From positions 3,410,001 to 3,474,000 of the forward strand of contig NZ_CP029378.1 of NCBI RefSeq assembly GCF_003268675.1: a stretch of DNA of 64,000 nucleotides, in the 5' to 3' direction. This DNA is from Streptomyces bacillaris. GTDB taxonomy: Bacteria > Actinomycetota > Actinomycetes > Streptomycetales > Streptomycetaceae. Below the pieces are notes generated by a model that saw only the letters and a program-made list of their open reading frames with translations, was not told the origin of the DNA and searched no databases. Both the position numbers and the translations under genes were made by a program. Shown here piece after piece: positions 59,590 to 64,000 of the stretch (positions within the stretch are counted from its first letter, which is position 1; every line of letters starts with the position of its first letter).

Positions 59590-60732
59590 ATGACAGCCGT
59601 AGAGCTGACCTCAGACGCCCTCTTCGAACAGGGCATGGCCCGACTAGCCGAGCTTCTCGGGCCCCCTTGGCAGATCGACCGTCGCCCGGACAACAAGGAA
59701 ACGCGCCGTAGTGGCGGCGACATCGTCGTGACCGTGCAAGCCGAGGGTGAGGGTTCCTACGCTCAGCTTCTGGTCGACGTGAAACTCACCGGTGTGTCAC
59801 CTCGTACGGTGGAAGAGGTCCTGCTGGCCAAACTGGATCTGCTGCGACAGCTGAACCACCACACGACCCTGCTGGTCCTGACGCCCTGGCTGTCGCGGCA
59901 GACTCAGAAGCTTCTGCGCAGACACGACATCAGCTACCTGGACCTCATGGGCAACGTGTCCCTGCGGGTCCCGCGACCCGCCATCGTCATCCACACCGAA
60001 GGGGCCACCCGTGCCCCACAGGCCCTAGCCAAGGAGCCGGGCAGGACGACCCTGGCAGGGCCAAAGGCAGGCAGGTTGGTACGACTCCTCACCGACGTGC
60101 ACCCCCCGTACCGCGCGGGCGAACTCGCTCAGGCCTCAGGGCTGAGCCTCGGCTATGTCTCACGGCTTCTGGACACGTTGGAGGACCAACTCCTCATCCG
60201 CCGGGACGGGCGAGTCATCACGTCGGTCGACTGGCCGAACCTGCTGCGGGCACGCGCCGCTCGGGAGACCTTGCTCCGCAAAGGCTCGTATGTGGGCCTA
60301 CTAGCGCCGAACGGCGTCCCAGCCGTGATCGAACGCATCCGGCACCTGCCACAGTCGGGGCTCGACAACATCGCGGTCACCGGCACTTATGCCGCCCATA
60401 CAGTGGCCCCTCTCGCTGTGGGCGGGCAGCTCATGGTGTACACCTCCCCGCTCCTGGACGAAGACGACCTCGGTGAGGAACTGGGCCTCCTGCCTGTCGA
60501 TGAGAATGCGGACGTCCTGCTGCTCCAAGCACGCGACCGGTCCGTCTTCGAACGCACCAAGATCGTGGACGGCATTCCGCACGTGGCGTTGAGCCAGGTA
60601 GCCCTGGACTGTCTGGCCGGTCCGGGCCGCCTGCCCGCCGAGGGGGAGGCTGTCATCGAGTACATGAAGGCCCACCAGAGGCGCTGGCAGGTATCCGGCA
60701 TGGACAACCTGCTGACACCTGATCAGCTCTAG
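59590..60732 (+). CDS. AbiEi-like antitoxin candidate with nuclease-like N-terminal domain
   Basis: A 380-aa protein. Residues 1-140: a restriction-endonuclease-like region with GGDIVV (Asp44) and LLVDVKLTG (Asp63, Lys65), then TLLVLTPWLSRQTQKLLRRHDISYLDLMGNVSLRV; the YLDLMGN motif is typical of a group of actinobacterial wHTH proteins. Residues ~155-215: winged helix (LLTDVHPPYRAGELAQASGLSLGYVSRLLDTLEDQLLIRRDGRV). Residues ~230-350: AbiEi-C-like region (YVGLLAP, IAVTGTYAAH, TSPLLDEDDLGEELGL). Paired with an NTase-like gene, it fits the antitoxin of a type IV system. Possible alternative start at 59566. Lower GC than neighbours. Confidence 0.6.
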   Translation: MTAVELTSDALFEQGMARLAELLGPPWQIDRRPDNKETRRSGGDIVVTVQAEGEGSYAQLLVDVKLTGVSPRTVEEVLLAKLDLLRQLNHHTTLLVLTPWLSRQTQKLLRRHDISYLDLMGNVSLRVPRPAIVIHTEGATRAPQALAKEPGRTTLAGPKAGRLVRLLTDVHPPYRAGELAQASGLSLGYVSRLLDTLEDQLLIRRDGRVITSVDWPNLLRARAARETLLRKGSYVGLLAPNGVPAVIERIRHLPQSGLDNIAVTGTYAAHTVAPLAVGGQLMVYTSPLLDEDDLGEELGLLPVDENADVLLLQARDRSVFERTKIVDGIPHVALSQVALDCLAGPGRLPAEGEAVIEYMKAHQRRWQVSGMDNLLTPDQL

Positions 60733-60772
60733 GATTACACCCCTGGCACTTTCACGGAGAGCTTGAGGCACT

Positions 60773-61624
60773 GTGGCCAAATTCCCTGACGATGTCGACC
60801 CCCGTCAGCTCACGGTCGTGGCCCGGCGTGTCCTCATCGATGGGCTCAGTGCCCTGCAGGACCACCTTCCCGCGCTGACCGTCGTCGGCGCCCAGGCCGT
60901 CCACCTTCGCTCCCCCGACGCGGCGATCAGCAACGCCCCCTTCACCTCGGACGGGGACCTCAGCATCGACCCGATGCTGCTGGGCGACCAGCCGCACCTG
61001 GACGCGTCCCTCCGAGCGGCCGGTTTCGATCTGAAGTACGACCACGAGCCCGGACTCTGGGAGCGCCCCGAAACCATCGGCGACCGAGTGGTCCCAGTCG
61101 AACTGGACCTGCTCGTCCCTCGGCAGCTCTCCCCGAAGAACGGCAGGCGCAGCGCCAAGGTCCCTCCGCACGGCGCCATGTCCGCACGGTGGATCGATGG
61201 CCTTGAGGTCGCCGCCGTGGACCGCTCCCCTCTCCAGGTCTCCAGCCTCGACGCGGAGGACCCCCGCAGCATCATCGTGAACGTCGCAGGCCCCACAGCA
61301 CTCCTGGTCGCCAAGGCCTTCAAGATCACCGATCGTCTCGATGACGCGGACAAGCGCCCCGACCGCCTCACCGACAAGGACGCCGGTGACGTGCTGCGCA
61401 TCATGATGACTGCCTCTCCTCGTCGCGTTGCCGCCCGGTTCGCCGAGCTTCGGAAAGACGCCCGGGTCGGAAGCACAGCGGCAGAGGGGCTCGAAAAGCT
61501 CCACGCCCTCTTCGGCGCCGCCGCCACTCCTGGTGTGGACATGGCCGTCCGGGCTCTGAGCGGCGACGTACCGGAGCAGCGCGTCCGCGCCCTCGCCCCC
61601 GCGTTCATCAGCCGCTTGCGATAG
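60773..61624 (+). CDS. Nucleotidyltransferase-like protein (AbiEii-type toxin candidate)
   Basis: A 283-aa protein from GTG 60773, 40 bp after the AbiEi-like gene. It has the DNA polymerase beta-type NTase pattern: TVVGAQAVHLR (the G-A variant of the usual GG motif), TSDGDLSIDP (acidic pair Asp60, Asp62) and VELDLLVP with Asp112 as the third ligand position. The second half is helical. Known AbiEii toxins modify tRNA or other targets; the target here is unknown. Codon use is less GC-biased than in flanking genes. Confidence 0.65.
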   Translation: MAKFPDDVDPRQLTVVARRVLIDGLSALQDHLPALTVVGAQAVHLRSPDAAISNAPFTSDGDLSIDPMLLGDQPHLDASLRAAGFDLKYDHEPGLWERPETIGDRVVPVELDLLVPRQLSPKNGRRSAKVPPHGAMSARWIDGLEVAAVDRSPLQVSSLDAEDPRSIIVNVAGPTALLVAKAFKITDRLDDADKRPDRLTDKDAGDVLRIMMTASPRRVAARFAELRKDARVGSTAAEGLEKLHALFGAAATPGVDMAVRALSGDVPEQRVRALAPAFISRLR

Positions 61625-61928
61625 CGCTGGAGCGATAGACGACTTGTTGGCGCCCCACGTCAGGGCCGTCACCCCACCCCGCCCTACCCCGCGCGCCTCC
61701 CGGGGCTCAAGCGGCGAGATCCGAGCGCTCTTAACAGTGATGGGGTGGATGGGCCAGTGTTCCCACCCACCCACCCTGCGACCGGAGTTGACCGTTTGTG
61801 ACCGACTTGCGACGCGCCGTCGCCTGGCTCTAGCGTGCGGAGAACGAGAGCAGAACAGAGACGACCCCTGCTGGTGATGGAACACCGAACAGGGGTCTGA
61901 CCAGTGAAGATCGGACTGAACGATCCCC
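61625..61928. other. Non-coding gap after the AbiE-like pair
   Basis: About 300 bp. Contains one hairpin (61743-61772), and a possible promoter for the next gene: TTGCGA (61807-61812) and TAGCGT (61831-61836), 18-bp spacer. TTGACC at 61788-61793 has no partner -10. Confidence 0.45.
61743..61772 (+). terminator. Hairpin downstream of the NTase-like gene
   Basis: GGGTGGATGGG (61743-61753) pairs with CCCACCCACCC (61762-61772), ten pairs and one mismatch, 8-nt loop. It is 118 bp past the stop and before the next promoter. Confidence 0.45.
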
Positions 61929-62840
61929 ATGGCTGACAGCTACCTTAATGCTGCCTCCGGCACCCCGCACGAGGCCCCGCCGACATCCCCGCACCCCATG
62001 GCCAAACCCGGCTACGGCAAGCGCTCCGCCCCCGGCGAACGACCGCGCACCGACCGCGACTTCGCCCACCTCCTCCCCCGCGACGCCGCCGTCGCCGCCT
62101 ACATCGACCGGCTGCCCGACGGCTCCGACATCTCCGTGAAGACGCTCGCCAAGCACCTCCCGTACGGGCAGTGCGCCCTCAGCACCACCCTCAACCGGCT
62201 CCAGGCCGCCGGTCATTTACGGCGCGGCAGCGAGTGCGTGGTGGCCGACGACGTGATGCTCTGGGTGACCCGTACGTTCTTCTCGCGCACCGCCCGCGAG
62301 GACTCCTGGTGGAACGCCTTCACCCGGGGCGACGCCCCGCGCGACCAGCCCCAACGGCCGACCCGCTCCCGGGCGTTCATCCTGCTCGCCGCCCTGGGGC
62401 GTACGGCCCCGACGCTCTCCCTCTCCTCCGCCGACTGCGTACGGCTGGAACCGCGGGTCAGCGAGTGGTTCGCCCGGGGTGCGACCGAGGCCGAGCTGCT
62501 GCACGCCCTCACCGCGGGCCTGCCGTCCCCCGTCCACTGCGCCGCCCGCCTCGTCGAACGCCGCCTGACCGACAAGCTGCCGCCCGAACGCGTCCCGCCG
62601 GGGCCGGAGCCACGGACCGTCCTGCGCACCCTGGAGTGCGGCGAGTGCGGGGTCCCCGGCAGCCCGGAGGCCCTCCTCGGCGGGCTGTGCCGCGCCTGCC
62701 GGGGGCCGTCCCCCGAACCGCCGGTGGGTCCGCCGGGGGCCGTGCAGCCGCCCGGCGTACGGGAGCGGATGAACGCGGTCCGGGCGGGGCTGGTCCCCCG
62801 GTCGGAGCGGACCTACCGATTCGAGAGGACCCACCGGTGA
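61929..62840 (+). CDS. Winged-helix protein with C-terminal zinc-ribbon-like motif
   Basis: A 303-aa protein. Residues ~50-110 form a winged helix-turn-helix (SVKTLAKHLPYGQCALSTTLNRLQAAGHLRRGSE). The central part is helical with a WWNAFTRG turn. Near the C-terminus LECGECGVPGSPEALLGGLCRACRG contains four Cys in two CxxC pairs, a likely zinc ribbon. Proteins of this layout occur in many copies per Streptomyces genome and are usually labelled MarR-like or DNA-binding; function unknown. ATG 61929. A Uma2 gene follows after 56 bp. Confidence 0.78.
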   Translation: MADSYLNAASGTPHEAPPTSPHPMAKPGYGKRSAPGERPRTDRDFAHLLPRDAAVAAYIDRLPDGSDISVKTLAKHLPYGQCALSTTLNRLQAAGHLRRGSECVVADDVMLWVTRTFFSRTAREDSWWNAFTRGDAPRDQPQRPTRSRAFILLAALGRTAPTLSLSSADCVRLEPRVSEWFARGATEAELLHALTAGLPSPVHCAARLVERRLTDKLPPERVPPGPEPRTVLRTLECGECGVPGSPEALLGGLCRACRGPSPEPPVGPPGAVQPPGVRERMNAVRAGLVPRSERTYRFERTHR

Positions 62841-62896
62841 CCGTGCAGCTCATCCGCAGATTCGGCAGGGCACGATGGAGGGGAGGAGGCGACGCC

Positions 62897-63484
62897 ATGA
62901 CCCCCAGCCCCGCCGATCACGCACCACGGGCCCAGCTGTCCGTCGAGGAGTTCGAGCAGCTCGCCCGCTCGGCCCCGGAGACCGTGACGCTTGAGCTCAT
63001 CAACGGAAAGCTAGAGGTCAAGCCCGTGCCCGACGGCGACCACGGAACCATCTTCATGTGGCTGCTCCGCCAGTGCATGCAGCATCGGCCCGACCTGGAC
63101 CTGCATCCGGAGCAAGGGCTGATGGTCGAGGCGTACCGGCAGGGGCGGGCCCGTCCCGACGGCGCCCTGGCCCCTCGCCGGCACTTCGCCGGACAGGGCG
63201 AGTGGGCACCCGCCGACGGCGTTCTGATGACCGTGGAAGTGACCTCCTACGACTACGACACCGATCACCGCGACCGCACGGAGAAGCCCCACGGATACGC
63301 CTCGGCGGGCATCCCGGTCTACCTCCTGATCGACCGCGACTCCGGCACCCTCGTCGTCCACAGCGAACCCGACCGAGGTCGCTACCGGCAGCAGCACTCG
63401 TACGACTACGGGGACCGGGTGACGCTTCCCCACCCCGTCTCCATCACCCTGGACACCGAGGAGCTCAAGGACTACGCCCGCTGA
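62897..63484 (+). CDS. Uma2-family (DUF820) protein
   Basis: A 195-aa protein of the Uma2 family, the second in the window. Marks: LSVEEFEQLARSAPETVTLELINGKLEVKPVPDGDHG, ARPDGALAPRRHF (the PD motif) and LMTVEVTSYDYDTDHRDRTEKPHGYASAGIPVYLLIDRDSG with E-V-T in the catalytic strand and downstream Asp/Lys. GGAGG precedes ATG 62897. A GTG at 62837 overlapping the previous stop is an alternative. It is convergent with the ABC exporter gene (4 bp between stops). Confidence 0.85.
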   Translation: MTPSPADHAPRAQLSVEEFEQLARSAPETVTLELINGKLEVKPVPDGDHGTIFMWLLRQCMQHRPDLDLHPEQGLMVEAYRQGRARPDGALAPRRHFAGQGEWAPADGVLMTVEVTSYDYDTDHRDRTEKPHGYASAGIPVYLLIDRDSGTLVVHSEPDRGRYRQQHSYDYGDRVTLPHPVSITLDTEELKDYAR

Positions 63485-63488
63485 CCCC

Positions 63489-64000
63489 TCACCGCGCCCC
63501 CGCCTCCACTCCTTCCGACACCGCCGCGAGCTGCGTCGTCGCCAGTTCGCGGTAGAGGTCGTCCCCGGCCATCAGCTCCTCGTGCGTGCCCGCCGTGCGG
63601 ACGCGGCCGTCCTCCAGGACCACGATGCGGTCGGCGTGGCGGACGGTGGAGAGGCGGTGGGCGATGACCAACACCGTGGACCGTGCGGCCAGTTCGAGGA
63701 TGACATCGCGCAGTGCCTGTTCGTTGACCGCGTCGAGCTGCGAGGTCACCTCGTCGAGGAGGAGCAGGCGCGGGCGGCGCAGCAGGGCGCGGGCGATGGC
63801 GATGCGCTGGCGTTCGCCGCCTGAGAGGGTGACGCCCCGGTGGCCGACCGCCGTGTCCAGGCCCTCGGGCAGGCGGGCGACCAGGGCGTCCAGACGGGTG
63901 CGGGTGACCGCCTCCGTCAGCCGCTCCTCGGGGGCGTCGGGGGCCGCGAAGAGCAGGTTCTCGCGGAGGGTGCCCGCCAGGACCGGGGCGTCCTGCTCCA
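63489..64000 (-). CDS. ABC exporter, C-terminal nucleotide-binding part (cut by window edge)
   Basis: 3' portion of a larger gene that continues past the right end. The visible ~170 residues are the end of an ATPase domain: [17 protein letters not shown] (Q-loop region), signature [19 protein letters not shown], Walker [19 protein letters not shown] and the H-loop [17 protein letters not shown], then [16 protein letters not shown] typical of exporter-type half-transporters. The membrane domain would lie beyond 64000. A Val replaces the usual Pro/Ala after DE in Walker B. Substrate unknown. Confidence 0.88.
   Translation of the reverse strand, partial: EQDAPVLAGTLRENLLFAAPDAPEERLTEAVTRTRLDALVARLPEGLDTAVGHRGVTLSGGERQRIAIARALLRRPRLLLLDEVTSQLDAVNEQALRDVILELAARSTVLVIAHRLSTVRHADRIVVLEDGRVRTAGTHEELMAGDDLYRELATTQLAAVSEGVEAGAR

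Noticed and set aside
1..64000. tRNA, rRNA, riboswitch, insertion sequence or prophage
   Set aside because: No cloverleaf, rRNA-like, transposase or integrase sequence was recognised; a covariance-model scan would be decisive for RNA elements.

Overview
The window is high-GC actinobacterial chromosome, almost certainly Streptomyces. The evidence is very GC-rich third codon positions, frequent GTG and TTG starts, the futalosine route to menaquinone (mqnB, mqnD), an XPB-type helicase, a HelD/HelR RNA-polymerase motor, mycothiol-dependent enzyme folds, and LacI/CebR-like and DasR-like operators. No rRNA, tRNA, CRISPR array, phage or insertion sequence was seen. The content is mostly chromosomal housekeeping and nutrient-uptake genes with a few accessory patches.

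Layout. 0-3 kb: mqnB-mqnD, a cold-shock-domain protein, a small membrane protein and a truncated sigma-like protein. 3-8 kb: HAD phosphatase, then a four-gene iron-siderophore ABC importer behind a DmdR/IdeR-like iron box. 8-16.6 kb: HAAS-domain membrane protein, a two-gene XPB helicase neighbourhood (helicase-associated protein and XPB) enclosing DUF2071, SRPBCC and MarR genes, and a broken C39-like peptidase. 17-22.5 kb: HelD/HelR ATPase, cutC with a DasR-like site over its promoter, and a copper P-type ATPase with a CsoR-type operator. 22.5-25 kb: 5-oxoprolinase operon pxpA-pxpB-pxpC with 4-nt overlaps. 25-30 kb: mycothiol-dependent isomerase-like protein, HD hydrolase, beta-propeller lipoprotein, chloramphenicol-type MFS exporter and two small overlapping genes.

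30-34 kb: MurNAc utilisation (RpiR regulator, murQ etherase, PTS EIIBC). The regulator has two matching operators 31 bp apart and a promoter that implies a leaderless mRNA. 35-41 kb: a light/stress signalling module with a SpoIIE-type phosphatase, a 32-codon bridging ORF, a single-domain response regulator and, convergent, a bacteriophytochrome histidine kinase. 43.6-53 kb: a probable beta-1,3-glucan utilisation locus with a LacI regulator, secreted GH81 laminarinase, CUT1 sugar importer (binding protein and two permeases) and GH1 beta-glucosidase. A LacI operator sits just after each of the divergent GH81 and importer promoters.

53-64 kb: an eCIS-type DUF4157 protein, a gene remnant, an APC permease, a PIG-V-like mannosyltransferase, an ECF sigma/membrane-protein pair, and a lower-GC two-gene AbiE-like toxin-antitoxin candidate with a repeat-rich promoter. 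The window ends with a winged-helix/zinc protein, a Uma2 protein and the 3' end of an ABC exporter.

Three conserved genes (helicase-associated protein, lacI, sugar-binding protein) are each broken by what looks like one missing base in a C or G run. The shared pattern points to sequencing or consensus errors more than to real pseudogenes, and this should be settled before the glucan locus or the helicase pair is interpreted.
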